Positions 1 through 8,470 of a DNA stretch of 64,000 nt are shown in pieces. Under the pieces are notes generated by a model. The model had not been told where the DNA came from, did not search any database, and saw only the letters and a list, made by a program, of their open reading frames with translations. The position numbers and the translations under genes were made by a program. Numbering within the stretch: the stretch's first letter is position 1; every line of letters starts with the position of its first letter. Origin of the DNA: Salinispora cortesiana (GTDB lineage Bacteria > Actinomycetota > Actinomycetes > Mycobacteriales > Micromonosporaceae); assembly GCF_000484695.1 (NCBI RefSeq), contig NZ_AXVR01000008.1, forward strand, positions 1 to 64,000. The letters are read 5' to 3'.

Positions 1-974
1 GGGTGGCGTTCGGTGTGGTAGGTGTCGAGCAGGTCGGGCGGCGCCCAGCCGTGCACCGCCGCCGCCAGCTTCCAGCCCAGGTTCACCGCGTCCTGCAAGC
101 CAGCGCTGAGTCCCCACGCCGCCAGCGGCGGCATCTCGTGCGCCGCGTCGCCGGCCAGGAAGACCCGGCCCCGCCGGTACTCCTCGGCGACCGCGGCCGC
201 GTTGCCGCAGGCCCACAACCACGGTGCCGACCCGTGGTGCAGGGACTCACCGGTGAGGCGTTGCCACGCATCGGCGACCTCGGCAAACGTCAGCGCGTCC
301 GGATCTGGGTTCGGCGGTAGTCCTCGGTCGTGGAGCACGATGCGGTAGCGACCGTCCCCCAGTGGCGTGCACACCACCATGCCGCCGCCGGGCCGGCGTT
401 CGCCGATCGGACGAGGGCGTAACTCGACTCCGGTGATCTCCGCGGTGTACATGCCCCGGGTGGCTGCGGGGCCGGAGGCTTTGATCCCGGCCAGCGCCCG
501 GACGGTGCTCCGCGCGCCATCACAGCCGACCAGGTAGTGGGCCCGCACCTCAGTGCCTCCGCCTGGCTCGTCGAAGGTCGCGACGACGCCGTTGCCCGTT
601 TCCCGCACGCCGGTGAGCTCGTGTCGCCGTACTATCGGAACGCTCTGTTCGGCCAGCCAGTCCGCCAGCATCTGCTCGGTGCGGGCCTGCGGCAGGCCCA
701 GGATGCCGCTGTGGTCGTCGTTGAGCCGGCTGAGGTCGATGCGTACGCCGCCGAAATGTCCCATCGGACCCCAGCGGATGCCGCCCAACCGTGCGAGTAG
801 GCCGCGCTGGTCCAGTGATTCGGCGGCACGCCGGTTGAAGCCGAGAGCACGGGACTCGCCGGTGGCGGCGGCGAGGCGGTCGTACACCCGTACCCGCGCG
901 CCGCCCAGGTGCAGTTCAACGGCGAGCATCAGGCCGACCGGCCCCGCACCCACCACGATCACGTCGGTTTCCAT
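1..974 (-). CDS. FAD-dependent aromatic monooxygenase, C-terminus cut off by window edge
   Basis: PHBH-type flavin hydroxylase expected to oxygenate the aromatic polyketide. The reading frame starts at ATG 974, after an AAAGG-containing leader, and is open to position 1 (about 324 residues seen). The N-terminus has the Rossmann motif VGAGPVGLML. The second FAD-binding region reads GDAAHEMPPLAAWGLSAG and leads into DAVNLGWKL. In its three sister enzymes here this loop is HxHLPxGxQ, so PLAAWG is a divergent version. It is transcribed away from the SDR gene at 1191. Substrate and position of hydroxylation cannot be read from the sequence. The C-terminal thioredoxin-like part lies outside the window. 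Confidence 0.9.
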   Translation of the reverse strand, partial: METDVIVVGAGPVGLMLAVELHLGGARVRVYDRLAAATGESRALGFNRRAAESLDQRGLLARLGGIRWGPMGHFGGVRIDLSRLNDDHSGILGLPQARTEQMLADWLAEQSVPIVRRHELTGVRETGNGVVATFDEPGGGTEVRAHYLVGCDGARSTVRALAGIKASGPAATRGMYTAEITGVELRPRPIGERRPGGGMVVCTPLGDGRYRIVLHDRGLPPNPDPDALTFAEVADAWQRLTGESLHHGSAPWLWACGNAAAVAEEYRRGRVFLAGDAAHEMPPLAAWGLSAGLQDAVNLGWKLAAAVHGWAPPDLLDTYHTERH

Positions 975-1190
975 TCCCCGGACCTTTCCGCCTCGCGGCC
1001 GGATAATCGCGACGCCAAAGTATCCGCCGACGCCCCTCGGATCAATGGTGACCGACGGTTGGCGGTAATTGTTCGACTGCGGATTTCGCTCGGTTGAACC
1101 AACGCTATTGCGCGGCAATTTCAGAGATGCCGCATTTGCGGTTGGCCGTTCAGCATGGACGCGACAGTGCGACGGAAAGGAATTGTGGAC
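975..1190. promoter_or_regulatory. Divergent promoter region with N11-spaced palindrome at 1071-1099
   Basis: This region separates the flavin monooxygenase (minus) from the SDR gene (plus). It carries GTTCGACTG at 1071-1079 and CGGTTGAAC at 1091-1099, an inverted repeat with an 11-nt spacer. The same arrangement occurs at 28103-28131 and in weaker form in two other divergent regions of the cluster. An operator role is inferred. Confidence 0.55.
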
Positions 1191-1919
1191 GTGCCGGTCG
1201 AGAAGATCGCGCTGATCACTGGCGCGAACAAGGGAATCGGGTACGAGATCGCGCGTCAGTTGGGGGAGCGAGGGCATACCGTCCTGGTCGGGTCCCGGGA
1301 CGAGACCCGGGGTAGGCAGGCGGTGGACTCCCTGGCGGCCCAGGGCATCAGGGCAGTACCGGTGCGCCTGGACGTGACGGATCCGACCTCGATCTCGGCG
1401 GCTGCGGCGGAGATCGAGCAGCGCTATGACCGCCTGGACATCCTGGTCAACAACGCCGGCATCGCCGGTACCGCCACCGGTGTGCCCAGCACGGTACGCG
1501 TCGATGACCTCCGCCAGGTGTACGAGACCAATGTCCTCGGGGTGGTGTCCGTGACCAACGCCGTGCTTCCGCTGCTGCGTCGGGCGGTGGCCGGGCGGGT
1601 GGTCAACGTCTCCAGCCACCTGGGCTCCCTGACCCTGAACTCGCAGTTGGACTCGCCGCTGGCTGGCGTCAACCTGATCGCATACCAGTCCTCGAAGACC
1701 GCCCTGAACGCGATCACTGTGGCGTACGCCAAGGAACTGCGGGGCACGCCGATCAAGGTGAACGCGGCGAGCCCTGGCATGGTGGCCACGGACCTCAACG
1801 GCCACCGGGGAAACCAGACTCCCGCGGAAGGCGCGGCGATCGCGGTCCGGCTGGCGTTGCTGGACGAGGCGGGGCCTTCCGGCTGCTGCCTCTCCGCGGC
1901 CGGCGTCGTGCCCTGGTGA
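1191..1919 (+). CDS. Short-chain dehydrogenase/reductase
   Basis: NAD(P)H-dependent SDR of about 242 residues. It shows the cofactor motif TGANKGIG near the N-terminus, NNAG in the middle, and the catalytic Tyr-Lys pair in YQSSK preceded by the Ser-containing VSS strand. The reading frame extends back to 1155. GTG 1191 is preferred because GGAAAGGA lies about 9 nt upstream, and GTG 1185 is the alternative. The sequence resembles carbonyl-reductase-like SDRs more than the polyketide C9 ketoreductase encoded at 3906-4691. A tailoring reduction of a quinone or ketone is inferred. It is followed after 53 nt by an NmrA-like gene on the same strand. Confidence 0.85.
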   Translation: MPVEKIALITGANKGIGYEIARQLGERGHTVLVGSRDETRGRQAVDSLAAQGIRAVPVRLDVTDPTSISAAAAEIEQRYDRLDILVNNAGIAGTATGVPSTVRVDDLRQVYETNVLGVVSVTNAVLPLLRRAVAGRVVNVSSHLGSLTLNSQLDSPLAGVNLIAYQSSKTALNAITVAYAKELRGTPIKVNAASPGMVATDLNGHRGNQTPAEGAAIAVRLALLDEAGPSGCCLSAAGVVPW

Positions 1920-1972
1920 CCGAACTTCCTCGCGGACACCGGCGGGTGTGCGCGCTGCGCAAAGGAGCAAAC

Positions 1973-2845
1973 GTGCCGACAGATGGGGCGATTCTGGTGC
2001 TGGGCGGTACCGGCCGACAGGGCGGGGCGACGGCGCGCGAACTACTGCGCCGCGGACGGACGGTACACGTCCTGGTCCGGGATCCGGGCAAGCCCGCGGC
2101 CCGGGCACTGGCGGCCGCGGGTGCCGTACTGGTCCCCGGCGATCTCGACGACGAGGCGTCGTTGGCAGCGGCGATGACCGGAGTGCACGGGGTGTTCAGC
2201 GTCCAGACGTTCCGGACCCCGGGCGGTGTGGTCACCGAGCAACGGCAGGGTAGGGCGGTAGCCGATGCCGCGGCTCGCACCGGCGTGGGGCACCTGGTCT
2301 ACAGCTCCGTCGGGGGCGCGGAGCGCGCCAACGGCGTTGACCACTTCGCGAGCAAGTGGCAGGTCGAGCAGCACATCCAGCAGCTGGGCATCCCGGCGAC
2401 GGTACTGCGGCCCACCATGTTTCACGAGGTCTTTCACGACACCGGTCCGCGGCTGGTCGACAGCGGGCTGGTCCTCGGCCTGTGGCTGCAACCCGAGGTG
2501 CCGTTGCAGCTGATCGCGACCAGCGACATCGGTGCCTTCGCGGCGGACGCCTTCGACGACCCGGACAGCTGGCTGGGCCGGCAGGTGGAGCTCGCCGGTG
2601 ACGAACTCGCCGGACCCGAGATGGCGGCGGCGTTTGGGCGGGTCGCTGGCCTGCCGGCGCGCTACGAGCAGTTGCCGCTCGGTCCGCTCCGCGTCGCCCG
2701 TCCAGATCTGGCGGCCATGTTCGACTTCTTCAACGACGGGGGATACCGCGCTGACCTGCCGGCGCTGCGCCGGATTCGGCCGGACCTGGTCAGCTTAGAG
2801 GCGTTCCTCCGGTCCACCTGGACGGCGCCGGGGCCGGGTCAGTGA
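1973..2845 (+). CDS. NmrA-like NAD(P)-binding protein
   Basis: Atypical SDR of about 290 residues in the NmrA/HSCARG or quinone-oxidoreductase-2-like group. The N-terminal motif GGTGRQGG binds NAD(P), followed by a HVLVRDP strand typical of the family. There is no YxxxK pair in the canonical place, as is usual for NmrA-type proteins. Start GTG 1973 is chosen because AAGGAG sits 6 nt upstream. The frame itself opens at 1916, overlapping the SDR gene by four bases. The sequence does not show whether it is a redox sensor or a real reductase. It ends at a strong stem-loop (2871-2906). Confidence 0.8.
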   Translation: MPTDGAILVLGGTGRQGGATARELLRRGRTVHVLVRDPGKPAARALAAAGAVLVPGDLDDEASLAAAMTGVHGVFSVQTFRTPGGVVTEQRQGRAVADAAARTGVGHLVYSSVGGAERANGVDHFASKWQVEQHIQQLGIPATVLRPTMFHEVFHDTGPRLVDSGLVLGLWLQPEVPLQLIATSDIGAFAADAFDDPDSWLGRQVELAGDELAGPEMAAAFGRVAGLPARYEQLPLGPLRVARPDLAAMFDFFNDGGYRADLPALRRIRPDLVSLEAFLRSTWTAPGPGQ

Positions 2846-2870
2846 GCGACGGCGGGCCGGCGCCCCCGGC

Positions 2871-2906
2871 CGGGCTGCCGGCACCCGTCCCGGTGCCGGC
2901 AGCCCG
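2871..2906. terminator. Bidirectional stem-loop terminator
   Basis: Perfect 15-bp inverted repeat (2871-2885 with 2892-2906) and a 6-nt loop, between two convergent genes ending at 2845 and 2918. There is no U tract, as is common in high-GC actinomycetes. Confidence 0.75.
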
Positions 2907-2917
2907 TGTGGTTGCGG

Positions 2918-3535
2918 TCAACCGATGATCGGACCCTGGGTACGACTGCGCTTGAGCTCGAAGAACCCGTCGGTCGTGGCCAGCGCCAGCACGCCGTCCC
3001 AGAGCCGGAGTGCGGCGGCGCCCCGTGGTGTCGGCGACACCACCGGACCGAAGAACGCCACGTTCCGCACTGCGATCACCGGCGTGCCGACATCGGCGCC
3101 GACGCGGCCGAGGCCGTCGTCGTGACTGGCGCGTAGCGCCCCGTCGTACTCAGTAGAACTCGCTGCTGCAGCCAGCTCGGGATCCAGGTTCGCGGCGACC
3201 AGCGCCGCCTCGTGGGTGGAACGCTGCCGGGGGGCGTTCTCGAGGTGAAGCCGAGTGCCCAGCTCGGTGTACAGCCGGCCCAACGCGGGGGCACCGTACT
3301 TCTGCTCGGCGGCGACGCAGACCCGCACCGCCTCCAGCGCGCCCTGCATCCCGCTCCGGTAGCGCTCTGGCAGGTCGTCGCGTCCTTCGTTGAGCAGCGT
3401 CAGGCTCATCACGTGCCAACATGGCGTGATCGGCCGCTGCTTCGCGACCTCGAGCAGCCACCGGGAGGTGATCCAGGCCCAGGGACAGGTCGGGTCGAAC
3501 CAAAAATCTACGGGGGTACGGACATCGTCCGACAT
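2918..3535 (-). CDS. DsbA-family oxidoreductase (mycothiol nitroreductase-like)
   Basis: Thioredoxin-fold protein of 205 residues. From memory it resembles the Mycobacterium Rv2466c family: N-terminal FWFDPTCPWAW, central helical insert with NEGRDD, cis-Pro region VGTPVI, and C-terminal FFELKRSRT. The active site here is CPWA. The second cysteine expected in CPWC enzymes is Ala, so it cannot work as a dithiol oxidoreductase. A monothiol (mycothiol-linked) reduction or an isomerase-like role is inferred. Start ATG 3535 has AAGGAG 7 nt upstream. It is the last gene of a ketoreductase-cyclase-DsbA operon. Confidence 0.85.
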   Translation of the reverse strand: MSDDVRTPVDFWFDPTCPWAWITSRWLLEVAKQRPITPCWHVMSLTLLNEGRDDLPERYRSGMQGALEAVRVCVAAEQKYGAPALGRLYTELGTRLHLENAPRQRSTHEAALVAANLDPELAAAASSTEYDGALRASHDDGLGRVGADVGTPVIAVRNVAFFGPVVSPTPRGAAALRLWDGVLALATTDGFFELKRSRTQGPIIG

Positions 3536-3547
3536 CACTGGACTCCT

Positions 3548-3877
3548 TCAGCCCTCGGCGGCCCAGCGATAGAACCGGGTGGCCAGGGCGTCCGTGGGGG
3601 AACGCCAGGTGGCTGGGTCGTAGGGCTGGATGAACGGCTTCAGATCGTCGCTGATCTGGCGGAAGCGGGGGTCGGTGCGGGCCTGGGCGATCCGCTCGCC
3701 GCCGTACTCGCCGTCGAAGTCCTGCAGGTGGAAGTAGAGCCCTTGGTAGTGGAACAGCTCGCGGCGTCGGGTGCCCATGCGGTGCGGCATCTCGGTTCCG
3801 TCGAACGCGCCGAAGAGTTCGGCGACCTCCGCCGACCACTGCGGACGCATTCGACCGACGATTAGGGTGCTGTACAT
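3548..3877 (-). CDS. TcmI-family polyketide cyclase
   Basis: Small ferredoxin-fold cyclase of 109 residues, which as I recall is the usual TcmI size. It begins MYSTLIVGRM and contains the family features FDGTEMPHRMG, LFHYQGLYFHLQDF and the C-terminal ATRFYRW. Such enzymes close the later rings of aromatic polyketides after the first ring is set by the aromatase. Start ATG 3877 was chosen over an in-frame upstream start at 3928 because it gives the canonical length and has AAGGGCGG upstream. It lies 28 nt behind the ketoreductase, so the two are likely co-transcribed. Confidence 0.92.
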   Translation of the reverse strand: MYSTLIVGRMRPQWSAEVAELFGAFDGTEMPHRMGTRRRELFHYQGLYFHLQDFDGEYGGERIAQARTDPRFRQISDDLKPFIQPYDPATWRSPTDALATRFYRWAAEG

Positions 3878-3905
3878 TGTCGCGTCACCGCCCTTGGCTG
3901 CGAGA

Positions 3906-4691
3906 TCAGTAGTTTCCGAGGCCGCCACAGACGTTGATCGCCTGCGCGGTGACCGGAGCGGCCGCGTCGCTGACCAGGTAGCCGACGAGGCCGGCGACCT
4001 CCTCGGGGGTGGAGTAGCGACCCAGTGGGATCTTCGCCTGGAATCGCTCCAGGATCTCCGCCTCGGTCGTCTCGAAGTGCGCGGCGTACCCCTGCCGTAC
4101 CCGCTGCGCCATCGGCGTCTCGACGTAGCCGGGGCAGACCGCGTTGACCGTGACCCCGGTCTTCGCGAGCTCCAGCCCCAGCGCCTTGGTGAAGCCGACT
4201 ACCCCGTGCTTGGACGCGGAGTAGGGCGCGGCGAGCACCACCCCCTGCTTACCCCCGGTTGACGCGATGCTGATGATCCGTCCCCAACCGCGCTCCAGCA
4301 GCTGTCCCGACCGGAGTACCTCACGGGTGACCCGGAAGACGCTGTTCAGGTTGGTTTCGACGACGTCGTACCAGAGCTTGTCCTCAATGGTGGCGGTCAC
4401 CCCGCCGCCGCTGCGCCCGGCGTTGTTTACCAGGACGTCAACGTGTCCGTACCGCGCGACTGCGGCGCCCACGAGGCGCTCGACGTCGGCCTGACGCCGG
4501 ACATCCGCGACAGTGCCGGCGGCCTGGTGGCCGCCGGCCCGCAGTTTGCCGACCGTCTCCTCGACGGTCTCCGGAGTTCGCGCACAGAGGAAGACCTTGA
4601 GGCCGCAGCGGGCGAGCGTCTCCGCGACCGCCAAGCCGATTCCACTGGTTCCACCGGTGATCAGCGCTACTCGCTGTTCGTTCTCCGCCAT
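3906..4691 (-). CDS. Type II polyketide ketoreductase (C9-type)
   Basis: SDR-family ketoreductase of 261 residues that reduces the C9 carbonyl of the nascent polyketide on the ACP. Features are TGGTSGIG (NADPH), VNNAGRSGGG, the SIASTGGKQG strand with the catalytic Ser, the YSASK catalytic pair, VCPGYVETPM, and the C-terminal INVCGGLGNY. These are characteristic of ActIII-like enzymes. Start ATG 4691 follows AAAGG. It is the first gene of a three-gene minus-strand operon (ketoreductase, TcmI cyclase, DsbA-like) and faces the O-methyltransferase across a shared promoter region. Confidence 0.95.
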   Translation of the reverse strand: MAENEQRVALITGGTSGIGLAVAETLARCGLKVFLCARTPETVEETVGKLRAGGHQAAGTVADVRRQADVERLVGAAVARYGHVDVLVNNAGRSGGGVTATIEDKLWYDVVETNLNSVFRVTREVLRSGQLLERGWGRIISIASTGGKQGVVLAAPYSASKHGVVGFTKALGLELAKTGVTVNAVCPGYVETPMAQRVRQGYAAHFETTEAEILERFQAKIPLGRYSTPEEVAGLVGYLVSDAAAPVTAQAINVCGGLGNY

Positions 4692-4881
4692 GGGGTTGCC
4701 TTTCCCGAATACGGTGTCGCGGCAGTATGTCAACGATTTGCGAAATGTCGCTCGAGCCTCGGTGGAAAGCGCTGTTCCAACCGCGTCAACTCGTCAGTTG
4801 AACGACCTGGTGGGGCTTGCGACCAGAAAACGACGCGGCCTATCGTCTGGCATCTCACTATCGCCTCGGAGGAAAAGGATT
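4692..4881. promoter_or_regulatory. Divergent promoter region with conserved half-site CAGTTGAAC
   Basis: Spacer between the ketoreductase (minus) and the methyltransferase (plus). It contains GTCAGTTGAAC at 4793-4803. The same 11-mer is at 28121-28131, and on the minus strand at 18398-18408. The matching left half at the 11-nt spacing (TTCCAACCG, 4775-4783) fits the consensus GTTCAACTG at 6 of 9 positions. Confidence 0.55.
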
Positions 4882-5919
4882 ATGTCCGCAGTACCTGCCG
4901 CTCCCGTGGTGCGGGACAATTCCGCCGCCTACCTATTACTTGACCTGATCCAGGGCTCGGTGATCACTCAGGCGATCTCGGTCGCGGCCAAGCTCGGCGT
5001 CGCCGATGTTCTCGCCGCCGGCCCGTTGCCGGCTGAGGAGATCGCCAAACGCGTGGACTCCGATCCGGAGGCGACCTATCGGCTGCTGCGTACGCTCTCC
5101 GGCTGCTCGGTGTTCGCGCTGCGACCGGATGGCCGTTTCGCGCTGACCCCGATGGGCGAGGCACTGCGCGATGATGCGCCAGATTCCATGCGTGGCATAG
5201 CGATGCTCATGGGGCATCCGCTGCTCTGGGAGGAGTGGGGGCACCTGATCGAGTCGGTGCGCACCGGGGCAGCCAGCCTGCCGAAACTGCGGGGCATGGG
5301 CGCCTTTGAGTTTCTGATGGCGAATCCGGCGTACGCGGCCGAGTTCTTCCAGGGCATGGGGAGCCTCTCCGGCGCGGAGACCGCCCCCGTGCTCGCCGCG
5401 TACGACTTCTCGCGGTTCCGTACCGTGGTGGATGTCGTCGGTGGACGTGGCACGCTGCTGGCCGGCATCCTCGCCCAGACCGGGGGCTCCCGCGGAATCC
5501 TGTTCGACAACGAGGTCGCCACCGCGGACGCACCAGCGGTCTTCGCCTCGGCCGGCGTCGGTGACCGAGTGACGATCGAGCACGGCGGTCAGTTCGACCC
5601 GCTGCCGACCGGTGCCGACGCCTACGTGCTCAAGCACGTCCTGCATGACTTCCCGGAGCCCGCCTGCCGGCAGCTGCTGCACAACGTGCGGGAGGCGATC
5701 GCTCCAGGCGGGACCATGCTCGTGATCGAGTATGTGCTCGAGGAGCAGAATGAGCCGCACATTGGCAAGATCATAGATCTGTGGCTCCTGCTGCTGCTCG
5801 GCGCCAAGGAGCGCACCCGGCCGCAGTACACCGAGCTGTTCGCCGAGGCCGGCCTGAAGGTTACCCGGGTCATCCCGACCGCCTCACCGGTCTCGATCAT
5901 CGAGGCGGTTCCGGTATGA
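4882..5919 (+). CDS. SAM-dependent O-methyltransferase (DnrK/TcmO type)
   Basis: Small-molecule O-methyltransferase of 345 residues with an N-terminal winged-helix dimerisation domain (about 15-110) and a C-terminal Rossmann SAM domain. The SAM motif reads VVDVVGGRGTLL (about 175), followed by LFDNE and a FDPLPTGADAY segment. The histidine of LKHVLHDF is in the place of the usual catalytic or substrate His. The frame is open far upstream (4513), but ATG 4882 with GGAGGAAAAGG before it gives the normal family start. It heads the oxygenase/cyclase run to 12171. The methylated oxygen is not predictable. Confidence 0.92.
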   Translation: MSAVPAAPVVRDNSAAYLLLDLIQGSVITQAISVAAKLGVADVLAAGPLPAEEIAKRVDSDPEATYRLLRTLSGCSVFALRPDGRFALTPMGEALRDDAPDSMRGIAMLMGHPLLWEEWGHLIESVRTGAASLPKLRGMGAFEFLMANPAYAAEFFQGMGSLSGAETAPVLAAYDFSRFRTVVDVVGGRGTLLAGILAQTGGSRGILFDNEVATADAPAVFASAGVGDRVTIEHGGQFDPLPTGADAYVLKHVLHDFPEPACRQLLHNVREAIAPGGTMLVIEYVLEEQNEPHIGKIIDLWLLLLLGAKERTRPQYTELFAEAGLKVTRVIPTASPVSIIEAVPV

Positions 5920-5972
5920 GACTCGCCGTACCGCCGCTCCCACCGCCCCCACTGAGGAGCTGAGGTCAGCAG

Positions 5973-7514
5973 ATGGACACGGACGTAATCGTCGTCGGCG
6001 CCGGACCCACCGGACTGATGCTCGCGGCCGAGCTCCGGCTCGGCGGCGCGAGCGTCACCATCATCGAGCGGCGAAGCGAGCGGAGCTGGGAGTCCCGCGG
6101 CATCGGATTCACGGCGCGCGCGGCGGAGGTCTTCGCGCAGCGCGGCCTGCTGGAGCGACTGGAGAACGCCGAGATCACCCGGCAGGGGCACTTTGGTGGC
6201 ATTCCGCTTGACTTCGGGGTGCTCGAGGACTCGCACTTCGGAGTCCGCGGCGTGCCTCAGTTCACCGTCGAGGAGATGCTGGAGAACCGAGCGTTGGAGC
6301 TCGGGGTGACCCTACGCCGGGGGCACGAGCTGATCGAACTGAGTGAAACCGGCGACCACGTCACGGCGACTGTACAAGGGCCGAACGGCCGGATCGGATA
6401 CTCGGCCCAGTACTTGGTCGGTTGCGACGGCGGCCGGAGCACCGTACGCAAGCTCGCCGGTTTTGACTTCCCTGGCCAGGACGCGACCTGCGAGATGTAC
6501 CTGGCGGACGTGACCGGCTGTGACATCCGGCCGCGGATGATCGGCGAGTTGCTGCCGAACGGCATGGTCATGGCGGGGGCGCTCGGCGAGGGCTACTCCC
6601 GCATCATCGTCTGCGAAACCGGCACTCCGCCGGATCGGGACCGGCAGGTCACCTTCGTGGAGGTGGCGGACGCCTGGCAGCGGTTGACCGGTGAGTCCAT
6701 CCATCACGGCGCGGCGCGCTGGGTAAGCCGGTTTACCGACGCCACCCGCCAGGTCACCGAGTACCGGCGGGGACGGGTGTTGCTGGCCGGGGACGCCGCC
6801 CACATTCACCTGCCCGCCGGTGGGCAGGGGATGAGCATTGGCGTGCAGGACGCAGTCAACCTCGGTTGGAAGCTGGCGGCCACAGTCCGGGGCACCGCGG
6901 ACGCCGGGCTGCTCGACACCTATCACCGGGAGCGGCATCCGGTGGGGGCCCGGGTCCTGCGCAACACCCGTGCCCAGGGCATCCTCAACCTCAGCGGGAG
7001 CTCGGTCGAGCCGCTGCGGGCCGTGGTGGCCGAGCTCATCGCGCTCCCGGTGGTGGCGCGGCACCTCTCCGGGATGGTGAGTGGACTCGATATCCGACAC
7101 GACCCGGATCCGGGCGGCGCGCCGCTGGTCGGCGTCCGGACTCCGGATCGCGAACTGGAGTTGGTCGGCGGTGGCCGGGACCGGACTGCCCGGCTGCTCC
7201 AGTCGGCGCGGGGCGTCCTGATCACCACTGCGGACTCCGCAGCGACGGAACGGTTGGCTGCGGCCTGGTCCGATCGGGTCGACCTGGTACGCGTGCGGAG
7301 TATGCCAGCCGGCCTGGACCCGGACGGCCCACCCCCGGAATCGCTGCTGATCCGCCCGGACGGCTACCTCGCCTGGGTCGCGCCGGGTGGGGGCGAGCTG
7401 GTGGACGCCCTGCGGCGTTGGTTCGGCGCGGCCGGACCCGCCGGTGACACCCCGGACCCGGACCGCCTCGCGCGGGCCCACCCGGCAGCCGGTACCCAGG
7501 GGAGGCGAACGTGA
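5973..7514 (+). CDS. FAD-dependent aromatic polyketide monooxygenase
   Basis: PHBH-fold hydroxylase of 513 residues, related to angucycline oxygenases. FAD is bound by VGAGPTGLML near residue 10. The DG motif appears as GCDGGRSTVRKL (about 150), and the GD motif as GDAAHIHLPAGGQGMS (about 275-290) with DAVNLGWKL after it. The C-terminal thioredoxin-like domain (about 390-490) ends LLIRPDGYLAWVAP. Close sequence similarity to the protein at 9893-11371 (shared HFGG, DLRRGYE-like and IEMW/CEMY segments) indicates an internal duplication. A role in ring hydroxylation or oxidative ring contraction toward a benzofluorene is inferred. Its stop overlaps the next start by 4 nt. Confidence 0.92.
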   Translation: MDTDVIVVGAGPTGLMLAAELRLGGASVTIIERRSERSWESRGIGFTARAAEVFAQRGLLERLENAEITRQGHFGGIPLDFGVLEDSHFGVRGVPQFTVEEMLENRALELGVTLRRGHELIELSETGDHVTATVQGPNGRIGYSAQYLVGCDGGRSTVRKLAGFDFPGQDATCEMYLADVTGCDIRPRMIGELLPNGMVMAGALGEGYSRIIVCETGTPPDRDRQVTFVEVADAWQRLTGESIHHGAARWVSRFTDATRQVTEYRRGRVLLAGDAAHIHLPAGGQGMSIGVQDAVNLGWKLAATVRGTADAGLLDTYHRERHPVGARVLRNTRAQGILNLSGSSVEPLRAVVAELIALPVVARHLSGMVSGLDIRHDPDPGGAPLVGVRTPDRELELVGGGRDRTARLLQSARGVLITTADSAATERLAAAWSDRVDLVRVRSMPAGLDPDGPPPESLLIRPDGYLAWVAPGGGELVDALRRWFGAAGPAGDTPDPDRLARAHPAAGTQGRRT

Positions 7515-8470
7515 CCACCGACACGGTGCACGAGACGGAGCATCAGGTCGTTGTCAACGCACCCGTCGAGCGGGTGTATTCGTTGATCGAGGAGGTCGGC
7601 CGTTGGCCGGAGGTGTTCCCGCCGACGGTCCACGCCGAGTGTCTCGAGCGTGACGGCGAGGCCGAGCTGGTCCGGATCTGGGCGACCGCCAACGGCGCCG
7701 CCAAGACGTGGACCTCGCGGCGGCGGCACGACCGAAAGCGGTGGACTGTCTCCTTCCGGCAGGAACGCTCGCAGCATCCGGTCGGCGGCATGGGCGGGGC
7801 GTGGGTGATCGAGCCGATCTCCGTCGCCGCCTGTCGGGTGCGGCTGCTGCACGACTTCTTCGCGGCCAGCGACGACCCCGCCGAGCTGGCCTGGATCCGG
7901 CGAGCGGTGGATCGCAACAGCACGTCGGAGCTGGCGGCGCTCAAGACGGCTGCCGAGCTCACCACCGCCGACCAGCGTCTCTCCTTCGACGACACCGTTC
8001 CGGTCGCCGGCAGCGCCGCGGAGGTCTACGACTTTCTCCAGGACGCCCGGCGCTGGCCACTGCGGCTCCCACATGTTGCTCGGGTGGTGCTGGCGGAGGA
8101 GACACCGGGGCTTCAGGTGCTGGAGATGGATACCCGAACCACGGACGGGCCGGTGCACACGACGCGCTCCGTCCGAGTCTGCGAGCCACACCGCGGCATC
8201 GTCTACAAGCAGATCCTCCCGCCTGCCCTGCTGACGTTGCACCTCGGTCGCTGGTTGATCGAGGAGCAGGGACCGGGGCGGGTACTGGTCACCTCCCGGC
8301 ACACGGTCCGGATCAATACCGCGCGGATCGCCGAGGTCCTCGGGCCGGTGGCCGATCTGCCGGCCGCGCGGGAGTTCGTCCGGAACGCCCTCAGCGCCAA
8401 CAGCCTGACGACCCTACGGGCCGCGAAGGCGTACGCCGAGGGCGCTGGTGGCGGACGTGTAGCGCCGTGA
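7511..8470 (+). CDS. Didomain aromatase/cyclase (two SRPBCC domains)
   Basis: Aromatase/cyclase of 319 residues made of two START/Bet v1-like folds (about 5-150 and 160-305). Each begins with a hydrophobic strand and the motif APVERVYSLIEEVGRWPE or its equivalent AAEVYDFLQDARRWP. Didomain enzymes of this kind (ActVII or JadD group) form and dehydrate the first ring of C9-reduced polyketides. That agrees with the presence of the ketoreductase at 3906. The GTG start overlaps the preceding TGA (GTGA), and the stop overlaps the following GTG in the same way, so three genes are translationally coupled. Confidence 0.93.
   Translation: MTTDTVHETEHQVVVNAPVERVYSLIEEVGRWPEVFPPTVHAECLERDGEAELVRIWATANGAAKTWTSRRRHDRKRWTVSFRQERSQHPVGGMGGAWVIEPISVAACRVRLLHDFFAASDDPAELAWIRRAVDRNSTSELAALKTAAELTTADQRLSFDDTVPVAGSAAEVYDFLQDARRWPLRLPHVARVVLAEETPGLQVLEMDTRTTDGPVHTTRSVRVCEPHRGIVYKQILPPALLTLHLGRWLIEEQGPGRVLVTSRHTVRINTARIAEVLGPVADLPAAREFVRNALSANSLTTLRAAKAYAEGAGGGRVAP

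Noticed and set aside
1155-1190. Longer N-terminus of the SDR and similar extended starts (for example 4513, 7708, 9692, 53463)
   Set aside because: Upstream parts are shadows of preceding genes. RBS position and family alignment support the later starts.
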